Positions 44,531-53,254 are shown, counted from the stretch's first letter. The stretch is DNA of 64,000 nt from Thermoguttaceae bacterium (GCA_017447865.1 JAFSMO010000104.1:62001-126000), one strand, 5' to 3'. The notes: generated by a model not told the origin, from the sequence alone. Numbers and translations: made by a program.

Positions 44531-44558
44531 TTTTCTTTTACAAACTTTTCAGTATAAT
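44531..44558 (+). promoter_or_regulatory. Promoter candidate for the phosphofructokinase gene
   Basis: TTTTCT (44531-44536), 16 nt, TATAAT (44553-44558), with CCCCC (44526-44530) directly before the -35 box. Heptamer-type CTAACTC/CCAATTC repeats lie between it and the start (about 44592-44625). Confidence 0.5.
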
Positions 44559-44591
44559 AAAGGAAGCAATCGGGGTACGCCCCACGCGCCC

Positions 44592-44625
44592 CCAACTCCT
44601 AACTCCCAATTCCTAACTCCTAACT
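44592..44625. repeat. Heptamer array CTAACTC in the phosphofructokinase leader
   Basis: About four to five degenerate 7-nt units (AACTCCT/AATTCCT phase) without a clear opposing arm. The same unit occurs at 56113-56146 upstream of hisS. Confidence 0.75.
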
Positions 44626-44641
44626 AAAAAAAGAGGTTTTT

Positions 44642-45928
44642 ATGTCCGCCCGGAATCTTGTCGTCGCCCAGAGCGGCGGCCCAACGTGCGTCATTAATAG
44701 TTCCCTTCAGGGGGTCGTGGAAGCCGCCAAATGTTTCGATAACATCGGGACGGTTTACGGCGCGGTCCACGGCATCGAAGGCGTTTTGACCGAAGACCTG
44801 ATCGATCTTTCGGCGCAGGACCCGCAGGAAATTTCCCTTCTGCGCTACACCCCGGTGGCGGGGTCGATCGGTACCTGCCGCTACAAGCTGAAAGAGTGGC
44901 AGACCGAGGATTTCGACCGCGTGATCGAAGTCTTCAAGGCCCACAACGTCGGCTACTTCCTCTACAACGGCGGGAACGACTCGATGGACACCGCGAACAA
45001 AATCGCCGAAATGGCCAAAGTCCGCGGCCTGGATCTGACCGCCGTCGGCGTTCCGAAGACGATCGACAATGACGTCGGAGACAGCGAATTCAAACTCGTG
45101 GACCACACGCCCGGTTACGGCTCCGTCGCGAAGTACTGGATGCACACGGTCCAGTACGCCGACCAGGAAAACAAAGGCTCGTGCCCGGCCGACCCGGTTC
45201 TGGTCATGCAGGCGATGGGGCGCAAGATCGGTTTCATCCCCGCCGCCGCGCGTCTGGCCGACCCGAAGCGGGAAATGCCGCTTTTGATCTACATGGCGGA
45301 ATCCCCCTGCACGCTTGAAGAACTGCACGAGCAGGTCAACGCCAAGCTGCGCGAGTGCGGCCGCTGCGTCGTCGTGATCTCCGAAGGCTTCAACGTCGGT
45401 TCCCTCGGCGAGCTGAAAGACTCGTTTGGCCACACGACGTTCAGTTCCTCGCAGATGACCGTCGCGCAGAAAGTCGTGAACTACCTGAACGAGAAGGGCC
45501 TCTGCGTCAAAGGGAACGCCCGCGGAAACGTCCCCGGAACGGACCAGCGGCACTCGATGGCCTACGCCTCCGTCACTGACCTGGACGAAGCGTACGCGCT
45601 GGGTCAGAAAGCCTGCGCCCTGGCCGCTGCCGGCGAGAGCGGTTTCATGAGCACGATCCTGCGCAATCCCGGCCCGCTGTACGACGTGCGGTACGACAAA
45701 GTCCCGCTTTCTGTCGTGGCGAACAGCGAACGCACCTTCCCGAAAGCGTGGCTCACCGCCGCCGGAAATGACGTGACGGACGATTTCGTCAACTACGCCA
45801 AGCCGTTGGTCGGGCACGAAATGCTGACGCTTCCGATGATCGACGGCCGCCAGCGTCTGACCCAGTTCGCGCCGATCTACGCCGAAAAGGTCCTCGACTC
45901 TTACGTCCCGCAGGCCGCGCGGAAGTAA
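44642..45928 (+). CDS. pfp: Phosphofructokinase, probably PPi-dependent type
   Basis: A 428-residue group A phosphofructokinase, phosphorylating fructose 6-phosphate to the 1,6-bisphosphate. The phosphoryl-donor loop reads NGGNDSMDT. ATP enzymes have GGDGS and classical PPi enzymes GGDDS/T, so the GGND variant is intermediate. The catalytic loop reads PKTIDNDV, and the Lys before TIDND is characteristic of PPi-dependent enzymes. Other motifs are GYGSVAKYW, QAMGRKIGFIPAAARLA and VPGTDQRHSMAYAS. The length (428) fits PPi or long-clade enzymes rather than the 320-residue ATP type. Its own promoter precedes it. The donor specificity is inferred, not certain. Confidence 0.85.
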   Translation: MSARNLVVAQSGGPTCVINSSLQGVVEAAKCFDNIGTVYGAVHGIEGVLTEDLIDLSAQDPQEISLLRYTPVAGSIGTCRYKLKEWQTEDFDRVIEVFKAHNVGYFLYNGGNDSMDTANKIAEMAKVRGLDLTAVGVPKTIDNDVGDSEFKLVDHTPGYGSVAKYWMHTVQYADQENKGSCPADPVLVMQAMGRKIGFIPAAARLADPKREMPLLIYMAESPCTLEELHEQVNAKLRECGRCVVVISEGFNVGSLGELKDSFGHTTFSSSQMTVAQKVVNYLNEKGLCVKGNARGNVPGTDQRHSMAYASVTDLDEAYALGQKACALAAAGESGFMSTILRNPGPLYDVRYDKVPLSVVANSERTFPKAWLTAAGNDVTDDFVNYAKPLVGHEMLTLPMIDGRQRLTQFAPIYAEKVLDSYVPQAARK

Positions 45929-45936
45929 GTTTTTAA

Positions 45937-46060
45937 AGCCCCCCTCACCGAGGGGGGTGGCCCGAAGGGCCGGGGGGAGTCAGGAAGTGCGGCAAATCTT
46001 TCCCCTTTTTTAACTCCCCCAGTCTCGCTTTGCGAGCCAGCCCCCTCAAGGAGGGGGCCT
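45937..46060. repeat. Large palindromic extragenic element (BIME-like)
   Basis: Left arm 45937-45981 and right arm 46012-46060 are imperfect reverse complements. Each contains its own hairpin with C5-6/G5-6 stems (CCCCCTCA ... GAGGGGG) and a GGCCCGAAGGGCC or CTCGCTTTGCGAG inner hairpin. A 30-nt spacer separates them. It lies between the phosphofructokinase stop and the second GH5-like gene and may act as a bidirectional terminator. Confidence 0.85.
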
Positions 46061-46108
46061 TTCATTTCTCCCCGATTTTTTGTCCCACTCCAACACCTCC
46101 ACAAAACC

Positions 46109-48811
46109 ATGAAAAAAATCTTCCTTCTTCTTTCTTTCGTTCTTCTCCCCGTGCTGGCGCAGGCCGCCGAGGACTCGCTTGGTCTTTTCCCGTTCTTCGC
46201 CCGGGGCGATAATCTCCCCGAAGTGTGGGTCAATCCCTCCCAGCAGGTCGAAGCCGGCGCGAATGGCCAGGTCACGGTGGACGGCGACCGTTTCGTGACG
46301 GCCGGCAACGGGCAGGAGATCCGCTTCTGGGGCGTGAACACCTGCTTCTCGATGAACTTTTCGGCCAAAGAAGACGCCGTGAACTACGCCCGCCGCATGG
46401 CCAATTTCGGGATCAACGCCGTGCGCCTCCACCACATGGACAATCACGACATTTGGGGCCCGAACGCCTGGAAAGACGTTTCCAAAATCGACCCCGAGCA
46501 GCTGGACAAGCTGGACTGGCTCATCTACCAGTTCAAGAAAAACGGCATTTACGTGAACATCAACCTCCACGTCTCCCGCGAGCTGAACGAGCGCAACGGC
46601 TTCAGCCCCTCCTCGGAATCGCCCGGCTACAACAAAGGCCTCGATAATTTCGAGCCGCGGATGATCGAGTTCCAGAAGCAGTACGCCCGCGATCTGCTGA
46701 CGCACGTGAACCCGTACACGAAAATGGCTTACACGGACGACCCGTGCGTCGCGATGATCGAGATCAATAATGAAAACTCCGTCGTGGCGTCGTGGTTCTG
46801 GGGCGCCCTCGACAAACTGGGCCCGACCTATGAGGCCGAGTACCAGAAACTCTGGAACGAGTGGCTCCGCAAGAAGTACAAATCGACCGCCGAGGTCCGC
46901 AAGGCGTGGAATTGCCGCTCCTTCCCGATGGAAGAAAGCATCATCCCCGACTCGGGCTTTGACGATCCGGAAGGGTTCAAAAAGTCCCAGTGGTACCTCG
47001 AAAACGGGAAAGCCGAAGCGAAGCTCGAGCCGAAAAACGGAGTGCTGCGGCTCGAAGTGACGAAACTCGGAACGGTCAGCTGGAACCCTCAGTTCTATTT
47101 CCGCGATTTCCCCGTGACGGCCGGGAAGCCGTACACGTTCAAGTTCCGCGTCCGGACCGACCTGAAAGACGCCGGGACCCTCTACACCGGCTGCGGGCAG
47201 AACCACGAAAATTGGGAAAACCTCGGCTTCCACACCAATTTCCAGGTGAAGAACGACTGGACGGAATACTCGTTCACCTTCATCCCGACCGCCGACGATC
47301 CGAAGGCCCGCGTCTCCTTCAGCGGCTTTGAGCCCGGCGTTTACGAGTTCGACGACATTTCGCTGGTCCCCGGCGGAAACATCGGGATCGCCGAATCCGA
47401 GAAACTCGAAGACGGCACGATCCGGCCGATGTACCGCACGAAGGAAGTGGAGCGTTCCACGCCCGAATCCCTCGCCGACTTCACCAATTTCGTGATCGAT
47501 CTGGAGACGAAATACTGGACCGAGATGCGCCGCTTCATCAAGGAAGACCTCCACGCGAAAGCGCCGGTCACGGGGACCCAGCTCCAGTACGGCGCCCACT
47601 ACGCGCAGGGCCGCATGGACTACTGCGACATTCACGCGTACTGGAACCACCCCAGCTTCCCAGGAAGGGCGTGGGACGGCGGGAACTGGAAGCTCGGAAA
47701 CTCTTCGATCGCCAACGCCCTGGGCAAAAACTCGACGGTCGAATCGCTCGCAAACCTCCGCGTCCTTGGGAAACCGTACACGGTGAGCGAGTACAACCAC
47801 CCGTACCCGAACCTCTACGGCGCCGAGGGTTTCCCGGTCCTTTCGTCCGTCGCGGCCTTCCAGAACTGGAGCGGGATCTTCATTTTCGCGTGGTCGCACA
47901 GCGATAAATTCAGCGAAAAGGAAACGCCGAGCTTCTTCGACATCAAGGGCAATTCGGTCCAGCTCGTTCACATGGCCGCGTGCTACAACATTTTCGTCCG
48001 TGGTGACGTCGCCGACGCGAACACGGCCCCGGACGCCCGGAAGATCGTTTATGCTTTGGGCGAGCAGCAGGAACGCGAGATCCAGAGCAAAGCCTCGAAC
48101 GGCTACCACCGATCCCTGCGCCCGATCGGGCTTTGGGCGCCGAACGCGCTTCTGACCTCGGTCGGAGTGCGCCTGACGGACCTGAATATTCCCGAAAAAG
48201 CGACGAAGGGCGTGAAACCGTACGAGCGCCCGGAAGGGCTCGAGGACCTGAAGCAGACGGTCTCGAACACGAACCAGCTCATCTGGAACGCCGAGGTCGA
48301 AAACCGCGGCTTCTACCAGGTGGACTCGCCCAAAACGAAAGTCTTCACGGGCTTCATTCAGGACCGGACGTTTGAGTTCAAAAACGGAAAGACGCTCAAG
48401 ATCGAGTTCGGCAAGACGATCCTGGACTGGGCGACGGTTTCCCTGACGCGGACGAAGAAAAACCACTACCTGCTTGCCGCCACGGGGCTTCAGAAGAACT
48501 CCGACTGCGTTCTGGGCCTTTACGACCCGAATGAGGTGAAGGACACGCCGGTGGAGGAGTACCCGAACCTGATCAACAAGCAGATCACGTTCTGCAAGCA
48601 GCCCGGCCACGCGCCGCTGATGTGCGAGGGGATCCCGGCCAAACTGACGCTGGAAGTCCCGGCAGGCAAAACGGTGAAATTCTACCCGCTTGACGAAAAC
48701 GCGAAGCGGAAAGAAGCCGTGGACGCCCAGATGCTCGACGCGACCCACGCCGTGATCGAGATCTCCAGCAAGTACAAGACGCTCTGGTATGAGATCGTGC
48801 TGGAACCGTGA
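46109..48811 (+). CDS. Secreted GH5-like glycoside hydrolase with inserted CBM-like domain (second copy)
   Basis: A 900-residue paralogue of the protein at 694-3336. The signal peptide ends near residue 19 (VLAQAA). TIM-barrel motifs are IRFWGVNTCFS near 71-81, FGINAVRLHHMDN, YVNINLHVSREL, catalytic acid/base candidate E222 in EINNENS and nucleophile candidate E560 in VSEYNHPYPN. Residues about 290-420 form a beta-sandwich carbohydrate-binding-like insertion (NPQFYFRDFPVTAGKPYTFKFRVRTD). The C-terminal 220 residues are beta-rich. The whole architecture, including the DYCDIHAYW motif, is conserved with the first copy. It probably degrades polysaccharide in the periplasm or outside. It is an independent transcription unit; no clear promoter was seen in the repeat-filled upstream gap. 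Confidence 0.8.
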   Translation: MKKIFLLLSFVLLPVLAQAAEDSLGLFPFFARGDNLPEVWVNPSQQVEAGANGQVTVDGDRFVTAGNGQEIRFWGVNTCFSMNFSAKEDAVNYARRMANFGINAVRLHHMDNHDIWGPNAWKDVSKIDPEQLDKLDWLIYQFKKNGIYVNINLHVSRELNERNGFSPSSESPGYNKGLDNFEPRMIEFQKQYARDLLTHVNPYTKMAYTDDPCVAMIEINNENSVVASWFWGALDKLGPTYEAEYQKLWNEWLRKKYKSTAEVRKAWNCRSFPMEESIIPDSGFDDPEGFKKSQWYLENGKAEAKLEPKNGVLRLEVTKLGTVSWNPQFYFRDFPVTAGKPYTFKFRVRTDLKDAGTLYTGCGQNHENWENLGFHTNFQVKNDWTEYSFTFIPTADDPKARVSFSGFEPGVYEFDDISLVPGGNIGIAESEKLEDGTIRPMYRTKEVERSTPESLADFTNFVIDLETKYWTEMRRFIKEDLHAKAPVTGTQLQYGAHYAQGRMDYCDIHAYWNHPSFPGRAWDGGNWKLGNSSIANALGKNSTVESLANLRVLGKPYTVSEYNHPYPNLYGAEGFPVLSSVAAFQNWSGIFIFAWSHSDKFSEKETPSFFDIKGNSVQLVHMAACYNIFVRGDVADANTAPDARKIVYALGEQQEREIQSKASNGYHRSLRPIGLWAPNALLTSVGVRLTDLNIPEKATKGVKPYERPEGLEDLKQTVSNTNQLIWNAEVENRGFYQVDSPKTKVFTGFIQDRTFEFKNGKTLKIEFGKTILDWATVSLTRTKKNHYLLAATGLQKNSDCVLGLYDPNEVKDTPVEEYPNLINKQITFCKQPGHAPLMCEGIPAKLTLEVPAGKTVKFYPLDENAKRKEAVDAQMLDATHAVIEISSKYKTLWYEIVLEP

Positions 48812-48814
48812 AAT

Positions 48815-48920
48815 AGTGTGGAGTGTGGAGAGTGGAGTGTGTAGTTGCGCTTCGCGTAACGTTGGGTTCAGAAAGAGTTCAACCCATTTTTTAACTCCAC
48901 TCTATACCCCCCACACTTCC
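48815..48920. repeat. Inverted array of GTGGAGA-type repeats
   Basis: Left arm 48815-48840 (GTGTGGA/GAGTGGA units of 7 nt), inner hairpin GTTGCGC-TTC-GCGTAAC (48844-48860), a second small palindrome around GTTGGGTT/AACCCA, and right arm 48891-48920 in reverse complement. Same design as 6196-6322, between the GH5-like and caspase-FGE genes. Confidence 0.75.
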
Positions 48921-48964
48921 TCCCCCTCACTTTTTTTTCTAACCTCACCGTTTCAATCACCAGC

Positions 48965-51697
48965 ATGAAGTCACAGTCCTTAATCATTTCCATTTTGATT
49001 TTGCTTTTGACCGTTTGCGTCTCGCTGGCGGCAGATCTCACACAGCCCCGCACTTGGACCTCCGGAAATTACACCATTGAAGGGAAATTCCTCGAATTGA
49101 CCGACAATGGGACGACGGTCCGTATCGAGAAAACCGATGGAAAGCACGTCAAAATCGCCCTGGAAAAGCTCTCTCCCGAGGACCAGAAATTCGTGAAGGG
49201 AATCACCTCCCGTTCGGAAGATGACGACCAGATCAGTGAGGACGAGAACGACCCTCGCAGCGAATCCCTGATTCAGGCAAAAAACCAGTACGCCCTGCTC
49301 ATCGGAGTGAACGAGTACATGAAGCCGATCAACTCGCTGAGGTACTGCGTGAACGACATGAAACTCCTGGCAGACACTTTCGTCAAGATTGGCGTTCCTC
49401 AAGAGAACATTTTTCTCATGACGGACGATTCTCCTGAGCCGAAGCTCCGTCCCACGGGCGCGAATATCCGCAATCAGATCGAAAACGTGACCAAACTCAT
49501 GGGATCGGAGGATCAGCTCCTCATCGCGTTCAGCGGTCATGGCGCCATGGTGGGCGATGAAGCTTACTTCTGCCCGAGCGACACGTATCCGAGTAACATA
49601 GACTCCCTCATCCCCCGGGATTGGGCGTTTAATCAGCTCGAAAAGTGCCAAGCGAAAAATAAAATTTTCATCATCGATACCCGTGGTCAGATCTTGCCCG
49701 ATCAGGAAAAGTGGAACGTACGAGCTGAAGAGCAAGATGAACCAACCAGTAAAGGACAGGGGCTTGTGGACCCTCCTGCCGGGGATTCTTGCGGGTTCTT
49801 GCTGATTTCCTCGTGCGACAGAAATCAGCAATCGTGGGAAGATTCAAAACTGGGACACGGCGTATTCATGTATTTCTTCGCAGAGGGGCTTGCAGGAGCA
49901 GCCAAGGATGAGGAAGGCTACGTCAGTGCCCTGCACATCTTCATGTATGCGGGTACCAAAACGGAAAAATATGTTCACAATCGTCTTAACGTATTGCAGA
50001 TTCCAACCATCCGCATGGGTCAGGAAATGACTGACTTCTACATTGCAAAACTGGAAAGCGATCCAGAGGACAAAAGCGGTACTGGGAACATAGCGTACGC
50101 TCCTAACTTCAGGGACGACGAGGACAAAAGCGATACTGAGAACAAAGAGTACGCTCCTAACTTCAGGGATGACGATGAGGATCGCAGATCCGAACCTGAA
50201 AAGAGCAGAAACCAACACGTGCTGCTCATCGGCGTTAATGATTACTCAAACCCGATTCCAAAATTGAAATACTGCGCGGAAGACATGGAACTTCTGGCGG
50301 ACAGTTTTAAGAAGATCGGCATTTCCGAACAGAATATTATTCTCGTGACGGACAAATCCCCGGAACTTCGGCCTACGGGCGCTAACATCCGCAATCAGAT
50401 CCAAAAAGTGACTCAGGACATGAAACCGCAGGACCAACTCACAATCGTCTTCAGCGGGTACGGCGTGAGGGTGGACCAAAAAGCGTACTTCTGCCCGAGC
50501 GATGCGGATCCGGATGACCTAAACTCCCTCATCCCCCGGGATTGGGCGTTTGATCAGCTCGAAAAATGCAAAGCGAAACAGAAAGTTTTCATCCTGGACG
50601 CCTGCCGCGGTGACCTTTCGCTTGGCCGCCTGAAGCCGCTTGAGGATCCGATCGGCCCGGATATGTACGGGTTCATCCGGATCTCCTCTTGCGACAAAGA
50701 GCAGTGGTCGTTGGAAAATTCCGAACTGAAACACGGCGTATTCATGTACTTCCTCTCGGAGGGGCTTTCGGAAAAGTTCATTGGCAGCGTCCAGAGCCTT
50801 TTCCTGTACGCGTATTTCCAAACGACGAAGTACGTCCACAACAAGTTCAAAACAATGCAGGTCCCGACGTTTTATGCAGGTGTGAAGACAACCGATTCCC
50901 ACTTGGGGAAATGGATCGACCTGTCAAATTCGACGTTGTTGAAAGAGGGTAAAATCGCGGGTGAGCAGAAGGTCCTGGAAATTGACGGCATTCCATACTC
51001 TTTCCGCTGGTGCCCTTGGGGCAAGTTTATGATGGGTTCACTCGCTTCCGCTGCATCTTCAAACGGACAGCCTCGCCACAATGTGGCTCTCAATCTGGGC
51101 TTCTGGATGCTGGAAACCGAGGTCACGCAAGCCATGTGGCAAAGTGTAATGGGTCGCAGCCAGGCGGACCAGAACAAATTGGCAGGGGCCCTCAGCTCTT
51201 GCGGGATGGGGCCGCAATACCCGGTATATCGGGTAAACTGGAACGAATGTCAGGCCTTCTGTCAACGGCTTGGAGAGTGGCTGAATTATAAAGTCCAGCT
51301 CCCGACAGAAGCCCAGTGGGAGTACGCCTGCAGAGCCAGAACGACGACGGAATTCGCCGGAAATGGTGAACTTGAGCCCATGGCATGGTACAATAAAAAT
51401 TCAGGCTCATCTACCCATGAAGTGCGCAAGAGGAAACCAAACCAGTGGGGGTTGTACGACATGCACGGCAACGTGAGCGAATGGTGCTCGGACTGGTATT
51501 CCCCAGATTACTACTCTGAATCGCCTGAGGTCGACCCTGAAAACAAAACCGAATCTTCGTCTCGTGTAGTTCGCGGTGGAAGCTGGGGCAGCGGCGACAC
51601 ATTCTGTCGGTCAGATCAACGGTCCAATGCCGCCCCTGACACCCGGAACCCAAACCTCGGCTTCCGGTTCATTCTGGTCCCGCTCCCCAATAACTAG
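48965..51697 (+). CDS. Secreted protein with SHD1-like domain, two caspase-like domains and an FGE-like domain
   Basis: A 910-residue protein. It has a signal peptide (1-23, VSLAA) and an SHD1-like domain (about 27-82: RTWTSGNYTIEGKFLEL, VKIALEKLSPEDQKFV). Caspase-like domain 1 is at about 107-365 and domain 2 at about 417-645. An FGE/C-type-lectin-like domain (about 673-906) ends the protein (FRWCPWGKFMMG, LPTEAQWEYACRA, GLYDMHGNVSEWCSD, RGGSW). Domain 1 keeps His192 (FSGHGA), but the Cys position is lost (IIDTRGQ, missing one residue). Domain 2 keeps Cys547 (ILDACRG), but the His is Tyr499 (FSGYGV). Thus neither domain has a complete dyad but together they hold one of each. The FGE-like domain has only C881 near RGGSW, so formylglycine synthesis is unlikely. 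The linker has a 54-bp duplication. It is probably periplasmic or surface-exposed. Confidence 0.88.
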   Translation: MKSQSLIISILILLLTVCVSLAADLTQPRTWTSGNYTIEGKFLELTDNGTTVRIEKTDGKHVKIALEKLSPEDQKFVKGITSRSEDDDQISEDENDPRSESLIQAKNQYALLIGVNEYMKPINSLRYCVNDMKLLADTFVKIGVPQENIFLMTDDSPEPKLRPTGANIRNQIENVTKLMGSEDQLLIAFSGHGAMVGDEAYFCPSDTYPSNIDSLIPRDWAFNQLEKCQAKNKIFIIDTRGQILPDQEKWNVRAEEQDEPTSKGQGLVDPPAGDSCGFLLISSCDRNQQSWEDSKLGHGVFMYFFAEGLAGAAKDEEGYVSALHIFMYAGTKTEKYVHNRLNVLQIPTIRMGQEMTDFYIAKLESDPEDKSGTGNIAYAPNFRDDEDKSDTENKEYAPNFRDDDEDRRSEPEKSRNQHVLLIGVNDYSNPIPKLKYCAEDMELLADSFKKIGISEQNIILVTDKSPELRPTGANIRNQIQKVTQDMKPQDQLTIVFSGYGVRVDQKAYFCPSDADPDDLNSLIPRDWAFDQLEKCKAKQKVFILDACRGDLSLGRLKPLEDPIGPDMYGFIRISSCDKEQWSLENSELKHGVFMYFLSEGLSEKFIGSVQSLFLYAYFQTTKYVHNKFKTMQVPTFYAGVKTTDSHLGKWIDLSNSTLLKEGKIAGEQKVLEIDGIPYSFRWCPWGKFMMGSLASAASSNGQPRHNVALNLGFWMLETEVTQAMWQSVMGRSQADQNKLAGALSSCGMGPQYPVYRVNWNECQAFCQRLGEWLNYKVQLPTEAQWEYACRARTTTEFAGNGELEPMAWYNKNSGSSTHEVRKRKPNQWGLYDMHGNVSEWCSDWYSPDYYSESPEVDPENKTESSSRVVRGGSWGSGDTFCRSDQRSNAAPDTRNPNLGFRFILVPLPNN
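50066..50173 (+). repeat. 54-bp tandem duplication in the caspase linker
   Basis: Two 18-codon units (50066-50119 and 50120-50173) differing at 5 of 54 bases and coding an acidic YAPNFRDD-type motif between the two caspase domains. Confidence 0.9.
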
Positions 51698-51729
51698 ACC
51701 TCCAGCTTTTTCTGCAAAACCCAATGTGC

Positions 51730-51757
51730 GAGCGGTGGCAGTAATGCCACCGTAAAC
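51730..51757. repeat. REP-like palindrome (copy 2)
   Basis: GAGCGGTGGCA-GTAA-TGCCACCG followed by TAAAC. It matches 43241-43269 at 26 of 28 bases. In both places similar TTCCTCATTCCGTATT/GCATT sequence follows 30-80 nt downstream. Confidence 0.82.
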
Positions 51758-51888
51758 TTTTTCCAACATTTCCGGAAGTTTCCAGCCCCTCCGGGTGCTG
51801 CGGCCGACATCCGTCCCTCAGTATTAACCGTCCCCCTAATTCCTCATTCCGTATTAATTTCCCTCCCAAAAAAATTTTATCAAGGGGC

Positions 51889-51916
51889 TGGACACAATTA
51901 AAAAATCGTGTATAAT
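51889..51916 (+). promoter_or_regulatory. Promoter of the LRR gene
   Basis: TGGACA (51889-51894), 16 nt, TATAAT (51911-51916). Confidence 0.6.
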
Positions 51917-51970
51917 TAAGGTGATTTTACTCATTAATCAGTTTTACACTCACATTTCAAGGAGAAATCC

Positions 51971-53233
51971 ATGAGCTTTAAGAAAATTTCCCTCTGCGCG
52001 GCGGTCCTCATGCTTTGCACGAGCGCCTGCTTCGCGAAACCCACCGACGCCGAGCGCGACGCCGCGATCGAAGTCTTCAAAACCCGTATGGCCACCTACA
52101 CGACCAACGAGGAAGGCGACGTCACGTCCTTCGACCTGACCGACCGCATTTGCACCAACGAAGACCTCGCCAAAATCTGCAAGCTCGACACCGTCACGAC
52201 CTGCAAAATCTACGGCGCGAACCTGAAACCGGGCGGCGCTTCCGTCATTACGGGCCTGAAAAGCTGCACGAAACTTTCCATCGAAAACACCGACTTCCAG
52301 GACGACGACATGGCGTTCCTCGTTGACATGCCGTGGGTCACGGAACTGACGCTCCGCCGCAATACGTACCTGCGCACCAAGACGATCGAGTTCGTCTCCC
52401 AGATGCCGAATCTGCGCAACCTGGTCCTCCTCTACGGGAACTTTGACGACTCGGCGCTCGCGCTGCTGGCCAAAGTGAAGACCCTCCGTCTGCTCGACCT
52501 GCGCGGCTGCGCGGCCGTCACGGACGCCGGTCTGGATTGCGTCAAGGAGCTCCCGAACCTGATCGTTCTGAAACTGCGCTGCACCGCCGTCACCAATGCC
52601 GGGATCGAAAACGTCCGCGGCAAGACCCTCAAGACGTTCGGAATTGAAGACTCCCAGACGTTCGACGACGAAGCCCTCGGCTGGCTCGGCGAAATGGTCG
52701 ATTCCATGCAGGAACTCACGATCATGCGCTGCATCGCCATTTCCGACGACGGCGTTCAGAAACTCTCCGGCCTGAAAAACATGCGCAAGCTGAACCTCCG
52801 CGGAAACTACAGCGGAAGCGACGCGCTGAAGATCTGCGCCAATATGCCCGAACTGACCCAGCTCATCGTGAGTGAAAACGTCATCGACGACGAAGGCCTG
52901 ACCTACCTCGAAGGCCTGACCAAGCTCGAACACCTCGATCTGTGGGCCAACATCGTGACGGACGCGGGCGTTGACTCGCTGGTCAAGATCCAGAGCCTGA
53001 AGAAACTCTCGTTGGTCGGTTGCCAGATCACGGACGAAGGCGTCGCGAAGCTGGCCGCGCTGCAGAACCTGGCCGACCTGGATCTGGGCGAAACGATGAT
53101 CACGGACGCCTGCGTTGATTCGCTGGCTCAGATCAAGTCCCTCAAGGCGGTGAGTTTCCGCGCTACCGGCGTTTCCGAGGAAGCGATGGATAAACTGCGC
53201 GAAGCCCTTCCGGACTGCAAAGTCACGAAGTAA
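51971..53233 (+). CDS. Secreted leucine-rich-repeat protein
   Basis: A 420-residue protein with a signal peptide (1-22, TSACFA). The mature part is a solenoid of about 13 repeats of roughly 24 residues with the consensus L-x-x-L-x-L-x-x-x-x-I-T-D-x-G-x, of the cysteine-containing/RI-like type, such as LKKLSLVGCQITDEGVAKLAAL and LADLDLGETMITDACVDSLAQI. There is no C-terminal anchor. It is probably a periplasmic or surface binding protein for protein ligands. It shares its repeat type with the small LRR/TM protein at 40514-41038. An AAGGAGA ribosome binding site and its own promoter precede it, and a hairpin follows. Confidence 0.88.
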   Translation: MSFKKISLCAAVLMLCTSACFAKPTDAERDAAIEVFKTRMATYTTNEEGDVTSFDLTDRICTNEDLAKICKLDTVTTCKIYGANLKPGGASVITGLKSCTKLSIENTDFQDDDMAFLVDMPWVTELTLRRNTYLRTKTIEFVSQMPNLRNLVLLYGNFDDSALALLAKVKTLRLLDLRGCAAVTDAGLDCVKELPNLIVLKLRCTAVTNAGIENVRGKTLKTFGIEDSQTFDDEALGWLGEMVDSMQELTIMRCIAISDDGVQKLSGLKNMRKLNLRGNYSGSDALKICANMPELTQLIVSENVIDDEGLTYLEGLTKLEHLDLWANIVTDAGVDSLVKIQSLKKLSLVGCQITDEGVAKLAALQNLADLDLGETMITDACVDSLAQIKSLKAVSFRATGVSEEAMDKLREALPDCKVTK

Positions 53234-53254
53234 TTCCGTTCCGTAAATTGTTCA

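Noticed and set aside
46046..48748. 900-codon minus-strand open frame opposite the second GH5-like gene
   Set aside because: Arg/Val-rich antisense frame; the plus-strand product has conserved paralogy with 694-3336.
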